From contig USCO01000043.1 of assembly GCA_900553135.1 (NCBI GenBank), forward strand, positions 1-15,641: a stretch of DNA of 15,641 nucleotides, written 5' to 3'. The stretch is from an uncultured Eubacteriales bacterium. GTDB lineage: Bacteria; Bacillota; Clostridia; Oscillospirales; Oscillospiraceae. Shown here in pieces: positions 5,230-13,275 of the stretch (the first letter of the stretch is position 1; every line of letters starts with the position of its first letter). The translations under genes were made by a program, and so were the position numbers. The notes beneath the pieces are model-generated. The model did not search any database, was not told the origin of the DNA, and worked only from the letters and a program-made list of their open reading frames with translations.

Positions 5230-6607
5230 ATGTCAGCAGCTGGGCCAGCTCCCCCAAGGCCTGAGGCAGCCGGGCCAGGTCCACGCCGGGGTAGTTCACC
5301 ACCAGGCAGTGCTCCTCTCCCCCGCCGTAATCGGTCAAAAAGGACAGGCGGATGCCCCGCTCCCGGGCCCGCCGGGACAGCTCCCCGTCGGGAAGCCGGG
5401 TTTCCAGCCGCACCAGAAAATGCAGCCCCGCGTCCTCTCCCCGCACCTGGTACCGTCCGGCCAGGGGGCTATTCTCCAAGGCGGAGAGCACCTGGTCCCG
5501 CCGGGCGCGGTAAAACACCCGCATCCGGTTCACGTGGGTCTCAAAGCTCCCCTGGGAGAGGAACCGTGCCAGGGTAAACTGCTCCATGGCGGGCACAGTG
5601 CAGGAGTAAAACCCCAGCTTCTGCTGATACTGCTCCAGCAGCCCCCGGGGCAGCACCATGTAGCTGATTCGCAGCGAGGGGGCCAGGGTCCGGGAGAAGG
5701 TGTTCATGTAGATGACCCGCTCCCCCCGGTCGATGCTCTGGAGGGTGGGAATGGGCCGCCCGGTAAAGCGGAACTCACTGTCGTAGTCATCCTCGATGAT
5801 GTACCGGCCCTCCCCCTCCGCCGCCCAGCGCAGCAGGCTCTGCCGCCGGGCCACGGGGGTGACCACTCCGCTGGGGAACTGGTGGGAGGGGGACACATGG
5901 ACCACCTGGACCCCCTTTTGTTCCAACTGCTCCACCCGTACGCCCTGGCTGTCCAGCTCCAGACCCACACAGCGGGCGCCGTTAAGGGCGTAAATTTTTC
6001 CGGCCTTGGGATAGCCCGGCACCTCCACCCCATACACCCGCTCCCGCCCAAGCAGCTGGACGATGAGGTTATAGAGGTACTCGGTTCCGGCTCCCACCAC
6101 CACCTGGGCGGGGTCTGCCTCCACCCCGCGGAACTGGCGCAGATAGCCCACAATGGCCCGGCGCAGCTCCTCCACGCCGCTGTGGGGAGACACCCGCAGC
6201 AGCCGCTCCCCCTCGTCGGAGATGACCCGGCGCAGCAGCCGGGCCCACACGGCAAAGGGAAAGCCCTCTGTGCCGCTGCCCTCGCCCTTGAGATCCAACA
6301 GCCAGGACTGGGGCTCAGGCTCCGTCGGCTGAGGTTCGGGCCGCACCGGGGGCCGGGCCTGAGTTTCCAGAGGGCTGACATAGTAGCCGCTCTTCTCCTT
6401 GGCGTACAGATAGCCCTCGGCCACCAGCTGTGCGTAGGCGTTTTCCACCGTGGCCACCGACACCTCCAGATTCCGGGCCAGGGCCCGCTTGGAGGGCAGC
6501 CGTTCCCCCGGCTTCAGCTTTCCCGCCCAGATATCCGCCTTGATGCGGCGGCTGAGATAGTCATATAGGGGCATCCGCCCGCGCTCCTCCATGGAATAGG
6601 TGAGCAT
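5228..6607 (-). CDS. MocR/GabR-type transcriptional regulator with aminotransferase-like domain (459 aa)
   Basis: A GntR-family winged helix (residues about 12-77: PLYDYLSRRIKADIWAG, then LPSKRALARNLEVSVATVENAY) is fused by a proline-rich linker to a class I aminotransferase-like domain (about 110-459). Family marks include GAGTEYLYNLI, EVPGYPKAG, SPSHQFPSGVV, IIEDDYDSEFRF and TLAPSLRISYMVLP. In this family the domain senses PLP or a PLP adduct and the protein acts as activator or repressor. The residue normally forming the Schiff base (FSK) is Arg306 here; the codon at 5690-5692 reads CGG. PLP could therefore only bind non-covalently, or another ligand is used. GGAGGGAG precedes the ATG at 6607. 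The gene is divergent from an ECF S component, the usual layout for a regulator and its target; a PdxR-like role in vitamin B6 control is inferred. Confidence 0.92.
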   Translation of the reverse strand: MLTYSMEERGRMPLYDYLSRRIKADIWAGKLKPGERLPSKRALARNLEVSVATVENAYAQLVAEGYLYAKEKSGYYVSPLETQARPPVRPEPQPTEPEPQSWLLDLKGEGSGTEGFPFAVWARLLRRVISDEGERLLRVSPHSGVEELRRAIVGYLRQFRGVEADPAQVVVGAGTEYLYNLIVQLLGRERVYGVEVPGYPKAGKIYALNGARCVGLELDSQGVRVEQLEQKGVQVVHVSPSHQFPSGVVTPVARRQSLLRWAAEGEGRYIIEDDYDSEFRFTGRPIPTLQSIDRGERVIYMNTFSRTLAPSLRISYMVLPRGLLEQYQQKLGFYSCTVPAMEQFTLARFLSQGSFETHVNRMRVFYRARRDQVLSALENSPLAGRYQVRGEDAGLHFLVRLETRLPDGELSRRARERGIRLSFLTDYGGGEEHCLVVNYPGVDLARLPQALGELAQLLT

Positions 6608-6630
6608 CCCGCTCCCTCCAATCTGACCTG

Positions 6631-6659
6631 ATTATTTTCTTATGTTTTGGATATATCAA
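6631..6659 (-). promoter_or_regulatory. Promoter of the MocR-type regulator
   Basis: Reading the minus strand, TTGATA (6654-6659) and AATAAT (6631-6636) are separated by 17 bases. The -35 box lies next to the plus-strand -10 of the divergent transporter gene, so one bound regulator could control both directions. Confidence 0.55.
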
Positions 6660-6681
6660 TCATATCACTTTCCGCTATAAT
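6654..6681 (+). promoter_or_regulatory. Promoter and possible operator of the ECF S component gene
   Basis: TATAAT at 6676-6681 is a perfect -10 box. The -35 region is poor (TATCAA, 6654-6659, 16 bases away), as expected for a promoter that needs an activator. TATCA occurs twice in direct orientation (6654-6658 and 6663-6667); MocR proteins commonly bind direct repeats, so this may be the operator. Confidence 0.45.
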
Positions 6682-6726
6682 ACCGTTAAAGCACTTTGCC
6701 CCAACGGAGCAGAAACGGAGGATCTT

Positions 6727-7230
6727 ATGCAGTCTTACATCCACAAACTTCCCCGCGCAGCCATGCTGGCTGGCATCTGTACAGTTCTGACCTTGGCCGT
6801 GCGCATTCCCTCTCCACTGGGCGGCTATTTGAATCTGGGAGATTGCGGCGTGCTGCTGTCGGCCTGGTGGCTTGGTCCCGCTTGGGGTGCAGCGGCGGCA
6901 GGGATCGGTTCCGCCTTTGCCGATCTGCTGGGCTATCCCCTGTACGCGCCTGCCACGCTTGGGATTAAAGCACTTATGGCCGCCGTTTCCGCCTGGGCGC
7001 TGCGGGCCATGCAGTATCATGGCAGTTCCTCTCCCGCTGCCTATTGCGCCGCCGGACTGGCTGGGGAAACGGTCATGGTCCTGGGCTATTTCTTCTTTGA
7101 AAGTACCGCTCTGGGCTTGGGGCTTGCTGCCGCTGCCAACATCCCCTTCAATATGCTGCAAGGGGCCCTGGGCATTCTCTGCGCAGTCTGGATGGTCAGA
7201 CAACGCTCTTTTATAAAATCTCTCCGGTGA
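6727..7230 (+). CDS. ECF transporter S component (167 aa)
   Basis: A small, very hydrophobic membrane protein with about six membrane segments, the size and layout of the substrate-binding S subunit of energy-coupling-factor vitamin transporters. Features include an early AMLAG segment in helix 1, GGYLNLGD after it, ADLLGYPLYAPATLGIKALMA in the middle, and a final NIPFNMLQGALG helix. S components work with shared EcfA, EcfA' and EcfT subunits encoded elsewhere. The substrate cannot be read from sequence alone. The divergent MocR-type regulator suggests vitamin B6 (PdxU/HmpT-like), because PLP-sensing regulators are often paired with such transporters. GGAG (6717-6720) precedes the ATG by 6 bases. 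The 3' end overlaps the convergent LysR gene by 20 bases. Confidence 0.85.
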   Translation: MQSYIHKLPRAAMLAGICTVLTLAVRIPSPLGGYLNLGDCGVLLSAWWLGPAWGAAAAGIGSAFADLLGYPLYAPATLGIKALMAAVSAWALRAMQYHGSSSPAAYCAAGLAGETVMVLGYFFFESTALGLGLAAAANIPFNMLQGALGILCAVWMVRQRSFIKSLR

Positions 7231-8125
7231 GCTGCTCCTTGCCCTTCTCCTCCTTCCACACCCGCACCCAGTTGAGGAAGGTGCGGGCCAGAGCGGAGGG
7301 CGGGTTCTCCCGGCTCCACACCAGGACGTACTCCACCCGCCGGGAGGGGCCGGTGATCACCTTCACCTGCACCAGGGGGCTGGGGGTGGTGACCGTACGG
7401 GGGAAGATGCTCACCCCCACCCCCAGCTCCGACAGGGCCAGGGCGTCCAGGTAGTTGGACATCTCACACAAAATGTTGGCCTCCTCCCCGATCTCCTGAA
7501 ACCAGGCCCGGATGGCCTGGACTCTGGATTTTCGGGAGGGCACGATAAGGGGCTGCCCCGCCAGGCGGGACAGGGGGATCTCCTCCCCCTCCTCCTGGGC
7601 CAGAGGGCTGTCCTTGGCCAGGATGGCCGCCCAAGGCTCGCCTCCCACGGGGATGCCCCCCAGGCGCTCGTTGTCGTAGGGGGTGGCGATGATGGCCAGG
7701 TCGGCCAGCCCCCGGCCCAAACGGTCCAGCACGTCGTCGCTGCTGCCGTTCCACAGGTTGTAGCGCACCAGGGGATACCGCTGCTGAAACCCGGCGATCC
7801 ACTCTGCGGCCAGATAGGGGGCCCGGCCCTCCACCATGCCCAGGTACAGGGTGCCCGATACCTCGTTCACCCGCTCCTGGAGCTCCAGGCGGGTCTTCTC
7901 GGTGAGCTCCAGGATCTGATTGGCCCGGCGCAGCAGCAGGATGCCCTCCTCAGTGAGCTCCAGCCGCCGCTTTCCCCGCAGGAACAGGGTGACCCCCAGC
8001 TCCTCCTCCAGTCCACGCATCTGGCTGCTGAGAGGCGGCTGACTCATATTCAGCTTCTCCGCCGCCCGGGTGATGTTGCGCTCCTGGGCGACCACGGTAA
8101 AATACCGCAGAGTACGAAGGTCCAT
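7211..8125 (-). CDS. LysR-family transcriptional regulator (304 aa)
   Basis: The N-terminal winged helix-turn-helix is classical: MDLRTLRYFTVVAQERNITRAAEKL, then MSQPPLSSQMRGLEEELGVTLF. A linker helix follows (about 65-90) and then the two-lobed LysR effector domain, from about residue 91 (TLYLGMVEG) to about residue 290. Length is normal for the family. It acts in the cytoplasm as a DNA-binding activator or repressor that responds to a small ligand; the ligand and targets are not evident. AAGGAGGGAGG lies just before the ATG at 8125. The gene stands alone: its 3' end overlaps the ECF gene tail to tail, and upstream lies the non-coding stretch 8211-8426, read from the opposite strand. LysR regulators often control a divergent neighbour, so that stretch or the thioesterase/EamA unit are candidate targets. 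Confidence 0.93.
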   Translation of the reverse strand: MDLRTLRYFTVVAQERNITRAAEKLNMSQPPLSSQMRGLEEELGVTLFLRGKRRLELTEEGILLLRRANQILELTEKTRLELQERVNEVSGTLYLGMVEGRAPYLAAEWIAGFQQRYPLVRYNLWNGSSDDVLDRLGRGLADLAIIATPYDNERLGGIPVGGEPWAAILAKDSPLAQEEGEEIPLSRLAGQPLIVPSRKSRVQAIRAWFQEIGEEANILCEMSNYLDALALSELGVGVSIFPRTVTTPSPLVQVKVITGPSRRVEYVLVWSRENPPSALARTFLNWVRVWKEEKGKEQLTGEIL

Positions 8126-8146
8126 GGGCCTCCCTCCTTTTAGCTT

Positions 8147-8175
8147 ATCATATCAAAAAAATATGGTAAAGGCAA
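8147..8175 (-). promoter_or_regulatory. Promoter of the LysR gene
   Basis: On the minus strand TTGCCT (8170-8175) and TATGAT (8147-8152) are separated by 17 bases, inside a locally AT-rich block. This leaves a leader of about 15-20 bases with a strong ribosome site. Confidence 0.55.
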
Positions 8176-8207
8176 TATTATATGTATTTCATTTTTTATT
8201 TCCCCTG

Positions 8208-8430
8208 TGCTATGATAAGGTCAGTTCGAGGGAAACCTCCGTTTTCCTCCCCCGGGAATGCCAAAAGGCGCCGCCGCGGGGTATGATCTGCCATACATCC
8301 GGGCTCTGCTATTCCATCCTAGCAGGTCCCGTCCCATAGACCACTAGGGTCACTCATGTGGTACTTCCACAATATCTCCTCTCAAACGAAACAGGAGCGG
8401 GCTTTCGCCCGCTCCTGTTTCGTTTTATTT
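8208..8430 (+). ncRNA. Candidate small structured RNA (promoter-like site to terminator)
   Basis: An extended -10 element (TGC TATGAT, 8208-8216) faces right into a stretch with no credible gene. Short hairpins follow: GAGG/CCTC, GCC/GGC, GTATG/CATAC (about 8281-8296), CTGCT/AGCAG, GACC/GGTC and TGTGG/CCACA (about 8355-8370). The stretch ends in a 19-bp perfect terminator whose T-rich side (GTTTTATTT) lies on this strand. The transcript would be about 200 bases. I could not match it to 6S, tmRNA, SRP, RNase P or a known riboswitch. The -35 region is weak, and the small hairpins could be chance. Confidence 0.3.
8384..8430 (+). terminator. Strong terminator, probably shared by both strands
   Basis: A 19-bp perfect stem pairs 8384-8402 with 8407-8425 around TTTC. 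The T-rich tail (TTATTT) is on the plus strand; the minus-strand tail is GAGAGG after the stem's own CGTTT. It overlaps the stop codon of the minus-strand thioesterase gene and probably ends that unit too. Confidence 0.85.
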
Positions 8431-8802
8431 CTGTTCCGCTTTGTCGGTAATGCCCTTGGGGGTCACCATGATGCGCAGGTGGGAGCCCTCTCCGCACTTG
8501 CCCTTCTCATCAAAGACCTCCAGGTCAAACCACATCTTCCGCCGCTCGATGCTGCGCAGCTTGGCGGTGGCGCTGACCTTCATGCCCACGGGGGTGGGCG
8601 CCAGGTGGCGGCAGTGGATCTCCGCCCCCACGGTGGTCATGCCCTCGTCCAGATAGGCCTTGGCCAGCTCCAGGGCGGCAGCCTCCATCAGGGCCACCAT
8701 GTTGGGGGTGGACAGGATCTTGGACCCGGCGCTTCCAATGCGCTTGGCGGTCATCTCGTCGGTGACCTCCCAGGTCAGGGTATACTCAGTGGGCCGTTCC
8801 AT
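8425..8802 (-). CDS. Hotdog-fold thioesterase of the FlK type (125 aa)
   Basis: A compact hotdog-fold protein. The sequence aligns by eye with fluoroacetyl-CoA thioesterase FlK: Thr32 (STP), Glu40 (ALMEAA) and His66 (CRHLAPTPVG) sit at the spacing of the FlK catalytic Thr42, Glu50 and His76. Such enzymes hydrolyse acyl-CoA thioesters in the cytoplasm. The Phe residues that form the FlK lid (33 and 36) correspond to Gly23 and Gly26 here, so fluoroacetyl-CoA is probably not the substrate; a small acyl-CoA is more likely. AGGAGGAAG precedes the ATG at 8802. The start lies inside the 3' end of the EamA gene (17-base overlap), so the two are translated together, and the exporter may remove the acid made by the enzyme. 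Confidence 0.88.
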   Translation of the reverse strand: MERPTEYTLTWEVTDEMTAKRIGSAGSKILSTPNMVALMEAAALELAKAYLDEGMTTVGAEIHCRHLAPTPVGMKVSATAKLRSIERRKMWFDLEVFDEKGKCGEGSHLRIMVTPKGITDKAEQK

Positions 8803-9736
8803 GGGTTTCTTCCTCCTGTTCGTTGGTATGTGTCTCTTCCTTCCGCCACAGGCCTTTCAGGGAGTCCCACTGGGACAGGACCAGGCCCGCCAGGGTCATC
8901 CCGGTGCCCGCCGCGGAGAGAAGGCTGACCGATTCCTTTAAGATCAAAACGGAGCACACCACCGTGATCACCGGCACCAGGTAGACATAGACCATGGTGC
9001 CCACGGGACCCAAGGTCTTGATGGCGTAGTTCCAGGTGACAAAGCAGGCCGCGCAGGCCCCCAGCCCCAGGTAGAGGAGCATAGCGGTGTTGTCCAGCTG
9101 CAGGAAGCGCTCCGGCCCCAGACGAAACTCCATCACGGCGGCGGCGGGGAGCATAAACAGCACCCCGTAGAAGAAGGTGCGCCGGGTGGTCTGGACCACG
9201 GAGTAACCCCAGGTGCCGATGTGCTTGGTGAGCAGGGAATACACCGCCCACACCATGGCCGCCGTCACCGCCAGCAGGTCGCCCCGCCAGTCCAGGGCCA
9301 GGCGGCTGCCGGTAAAGCTGATGAGGCAGATACCCGCCATGGACAGGGCAAAGCCCCCGAAGAAGCGCCAGCCGGGATGCTCCTTGCCCCGGCTCAGGGC
9401 CAGGGTGAGCAGGGCGGCAAACAGGGGCGAAGCGGAGACGATGACCCCCACGTTGGAGGCCGTGCTGAAGGTGAGGGCAATATTTTCCAGCAGGTAATAC
9501 AGGCACACGCCGGTCAGTCCCGCGGCGGCAAAGATGCCCTCCCTGCGCCAGCTGCCTACCCGCAGGGGCCGGGGGCACACCACCCACAACGCCGCATAGC
9601 CCAGCACAAAGCGGAAAATCAAAATTTCCACTGGACTGAAGGACTCCAGCAGCAGCTTGGTGGCAATAAAGGTGGTCCCCCAGTTGACCACGGTAAACAG
9701 GGCCGCCAGGTGCCCCAGGGAGGCCTTTTGCTCCAT
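8786..9736 (-). CDS. EamA/DMT-superfamily transporter (316 aa)
   Basis: Ten predicted membrane segments are arranged as two EamA repeats. The first begins GHLAALFTVVNWGTTFIATKLLL; the second starts near GDLLAVTAAMVWAVYSLLTKHIG. The family motif at the end of each half is recognisable (ASPLFAALLTLALSRGKEHPGW and VPVITVVCSVLILKESVS). Members export amino acids, metabolites or drugs across the cytoplasmic membrane, and the substrate cannot be predicted. The C-terminal tail (WRKEETHTNEQEEETHG) is charged and cytoplasmic. AAAAGGAGCGG precedes the ATG. A second EamA gene is divergent at 9968. The stop overlaps the thioesterase start. Confidence 0.92.
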   Translation of the reverse strand: MEQKASLGHLAALFTVVNWGTTFIATKLLLESFSPVEILIFRFVLGYAALWVVCPRPLRVGSWRREGIFAAAGLTGVCLYYLLENIALTFSTASNVGVIVSASPLFAALLTLALSRGKEHPGWRFFGGFALSMAGICLISFTGSRLALDWRGDLLAVTAAMVWAVYSLLTKHIGTWGYSVVQTTRRTFFYGVLFMLPAAAVMEFRLGPERFLQLDNTAMLLYLGLGACAACFVTWNYAIKTLGPVGTMVYVYLVPVITVVCSVLILKESVSLLSAAGTGMTLAGLVLSQWDSLKGLWRKEETHTNEQEEETHGTAH

Positions 9737-9774
9737 ATCCGCTCCGCTCCTTTTCTTCCCTCGATCTTGTTGTC

Positions 9775-9803
9775 AGTGTAACACGCCGCCGGCGCCCTGT
9801 AAA
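9775..9803 (-). promoter_or_regulatory. Promoter of the EamA-thioesterase unit
   Basis: On the minus strand TTTACA (9798-9803) and TACACT (9775-9780) are separated by 17 bases, with about 40 bases of leader before the start at 9736. Confidence 0.5.
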
Positions 9804-9887
9804 GCCGGGGCCCTCACATTCTCTCCCCTTTCTCCGGGAAAGCTGACATTTTCTCTGTTTTTCTCTCTTCCGACCCGCCCGTTGGTA

Positions 9888-9896
9888 TGATACAAT
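9888..9896 (+). promoter_or_regulatory. Extended -10 promoter of the second EamA gene
   Basis: TGATACAAT (9888-9896) is an extended -10 element; the -35 region is pyrimidine-rich and poor. The leader to the ATG at 9968 is about 65 bases. Bases 9805-9885 between the two promoters show nothing else. Confidence 0.45.
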
Positions 9897-9967
9897 GGCG
9901 GTAAGATAGCCCCGGCAGCCATGGGTCCCACCCTCATCCGAACACCACAAAGAGAGGATGTTTTTTC

Positions 9968-10873
9968 ATGCGCACCCAGTTGAAAGCCGACCTGATGCTG
10001 GTCCTGGTCACCTTCTTTTGGGGGATCTCCTACCTGCTCACCGACCTGGCCCTGGGGGAGCTGGGGGTCTTTACCCTCAACGCCCTGCGCTTTCTCATCG
10101 CCTTCGCCGCGGCCCTGCTCCTCTTCCCCCGCAAGCTGGCCGCCCCCAGCCGCTCCACCCTGGGGCTCAGCGTGCTGACGGGCACCGCCCTGCTGTGCGT
10201 CTACGCCTTCAACACCTTCGGGGTGAAGTACACCAGCCTTACCAACGCTGGGTTCCTCTGCGCCCTCACGGTAGTCTTTCCCCCCCTGCTGGACTTTCTG
10301 TGCTTCCGCACCCGCCCCTCCCGCAAGCTGTTTCTGGTGTTGGTGATGTCGGTGACGGGCATCGGCCTGCTCACTCTGTCCGGAGGGATGCGCCCCGCCC
10401 TGGGGGACATTCTGTGCATCCTGTGCGCCGTGTCCAACGCGGCCTACCTCATCATCACCGAGCGGGGGGTAGCCCGTGACAAGGTGAACGCCTTTCAGCT
10501 GGGCATCTACCAGCAGCTGTTTACCGGTCTTGGTATGCTGGTGCTGGCCCTGATCTTTGAGACCCCTGCCCTGCCCCGCAGTCCGGCGGTGTGGGGCAGC
10601 GTGCTGGTGCTCTCCCTGTTCTGCACCGGCGCGGCCTTTCTCATTCAGGCGGTGGCCCTTCAATACACCACCGCCTCCCACGTGGGCATCATCTTCTGCT
10701 TGGAGCCCGTGTTCAACTCGGTACTGGCCTTTTTCGTGGCCCGGGAGGTGCTGGCGCCCCAGGCCTATCTGGGCGGGGTGCTGCTCATTGCGGGACTGCT
10801 GGTCATGGAGACAGATTTGTCCCGGCTCTTCTCTCCCCGGTCCAAAGCGCCCCCTTCCAACCCTGAGACATAA
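9968..10873 (+). CDS. EamA/DMT-superfamily transporter (301 aa)
   Basis: A ten-segment membrane protein with two EamA repeats, the first opening with LKADLMLVLVTFFWGISYLLTDLAL and the second near GDILCILCAVSNAAYLIITERGV. Conserved parts include the NALRFLIAF helix and GIIFCLEPVFNSVLAFFVAREVL near the end, the usual signature of this exporter family. Substrate unknown. It differs clearly from the divergent EamA protein at 8786-9736, so the two are not a recent duplication. GAGAGGATG lies 9-16 bases before the ATG, a modest ribosome site. A bidirectional terminator follows directly, so this is a single-gene unit convergent with nfnB. The short charged C terminus (SPRSKAPPSNPET) is cytoplasmic. 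Confidence 0.92.
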   Translation: MRTQLKADLMLVLVTFFWGISYLLTDLALGELGVFTLNALRFLIAFAAALLLFPRKLAAPSRSTLGLSVLTGTALLCVYAFNTFGVKYTSLTNAGFLCALTVVFPPLLDFLCFRTRPSRKLFLVLVMSVTGIGLLTLSGGMRPALGDILCILCAVSNAAYLIITERGVARDKVNAFQLGIYQQLFTGLGMLVLALIFETPALPRSPAVWGSVLVLSLFCTGAAFLIQAVALQYTTASHVGIIFCLEPVFNSVLAFFVAREVLAPQAYLGGVLLIAGLLVMETDLSRLFSPRSKAPPSNPET

Positions 10874-10874
10874 C

Positions 10875-10910
10875 AAAAGAGGCGGACACAGCTGTGTCCG
10901 CCTCTTTTTA
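10875..10910. terminator. Bidirectional terminator between the second EamA gene and nfnB
   Basis: AAAAGAGGCGGACACA (10875-10890) pairs perfectly with TGTGTCCGCCTCTTTT (10893-10908), giving a T-run on each strand. A second small hairpin, CCAGCC/GGCTGG (10914-10928), stands between it and the nfnB stop codon at 10941. Confidence 0.92.
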
Positions 10911-10940
10911 TATCCAGCCGCAGGCTGGAACAGAGAGCCG

Positions 10941-12318
<1,378 letters not shown>

Positions 12319-12326
<8 letters not shown>

Positions 12327-13167
12327 TGAGAGCACCTCCTCCCAGACGGCAGAGGTGATCTCTCTTCCGCTGAGCTTCAAATTCCTTGTAGGTGGCGTTG
12401 CGGGCGATGACCTCGTCGAAGTCCACCTGATGTCCGTCAAAGTCGGGACCGTCCACGCAGGCGAACTTCACCTCGCCGCCCACGGTGAGGCGGCAGCCAC
12501 CGCACATGCCGGTGCCGTCGATCATGATGGGGTTCATGCTGACGGTGGTGGGAATGTCGTACTTCTCAGTGAGCTTGCAGGCAAACTTCATCATCATCAG
12601 AGGACCGATGGCAAACACGTGGTCATACTTCACGCCGCTGGCGATGAGCTCCTCCAGCTTGTTGGTGACGAAACCGTGGAAGCCGTAAGTACCGTCGTCG
12701 GTGCAGATGTGCAGGTTGGTGCAGGCCTTGGACATCTCCTCCTCCAGGATAACGATGTCCTTGGTCTTAAAGCCGCCGATCAGGTCCACGGTGTTTCCGG
12801 CCTCGGTGAGGGCCTTGGCCACAGGCAGAGCAATGGCGCAGCCCAGGCCGCCGCCCAGCACCGCCACACGGCCGTAGCCGTCCACGTGGGTGGGCTCACC
12901 CAGAGGGCCCACAAAGTCGTGGAGGCAATCGCCCTCGTTGAGCTCATCCAGAGCCAGGGTGGTGGCGCCCACCTTCTGGAAGATCACAGTAACAAGTTCA
13001 TCCGCAGCGCTGGAAATGGTCAGGGGGATGCGCTCGCCCTTCTCATCCACGCGCAGAATGATAAACTGACCGGCCTTGGCTTTGGCAGCGATCAGCGGCG
13101 CATAGACGGAGATCTGGCTGATCTCCGGCGTGAGCACCTTCTTCTTCACGATCTCATACTGTTTCAC
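12319..13167 (-). CDS. nfnA: NfnA: small subunit of ferredoxin:NADP oxidoreductase (282 aa)
   Basis: A ferredoxin-NADP reductase-type protein like NfnA and PyrK. ERIPLTIS (about 45-52) is the FAD-binding segment; VAVLGGGLGCAIALPVAKAL (101-120) is the NAD(H)-binding segment. The [2Fe-2S] region reads DGTGMCGGC and then FACVDGPDFDG, with Asp217, Cys222, Cys225 and Cys237. In Nfn the cluster is held by three Cys and one Asp, and the Asp is in place here; in PyrK the first ligand is Cys. This supports Nfn rather than dihydroorotate dehydrogenase. The GTG at 13165-13167 is chosen because AAGGAGGAG lies 6 bases upstream. A TTG at 13198-13200 would lie ahead of that ribosome site and add 11 residues. 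NfnB follows with an 8-base overlap. Confidence 0.92.
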
Positions 13168-13244
13168 GGTTTCTCCTCCTTGAATCGCAACAAAGGTCAA
13201 GCTTTTTTCAAAGGATGGCCCCTCCCTGCGTTTCTAATATGGCA

Positions 13245-13261
13245 GCGCGGCCCCGCCGCGC
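13245..13261 (-). other. GC-rich hairpin between the nucleotidase gene and nfnA
   Basis: GCGCGGC (13245-13251) pairs with GCCGCGC (13255-13261). There is no T-run after it on the minus strand, so it is a weak terminator or a leader element at best. A poor nfnA promoter (TTGCGC, 18 bases, TATTAG on the minus strand) overlaps it. Confidence 0.3.
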
Positions 13262-13275
13262 AAGGGGTAACAAAG

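Noticed and set aside
4998..5264. An 88-codon plus-strand frame through the hairpins
   Set aside because: It reads across four perfect stems and the terminator and has no recognisable domain.
8208..8430. T-box or metabolite riboswitch
   Set aside because: No gene follows on the same strand, and I could not find a T-box conserved element or a known aptamer core.
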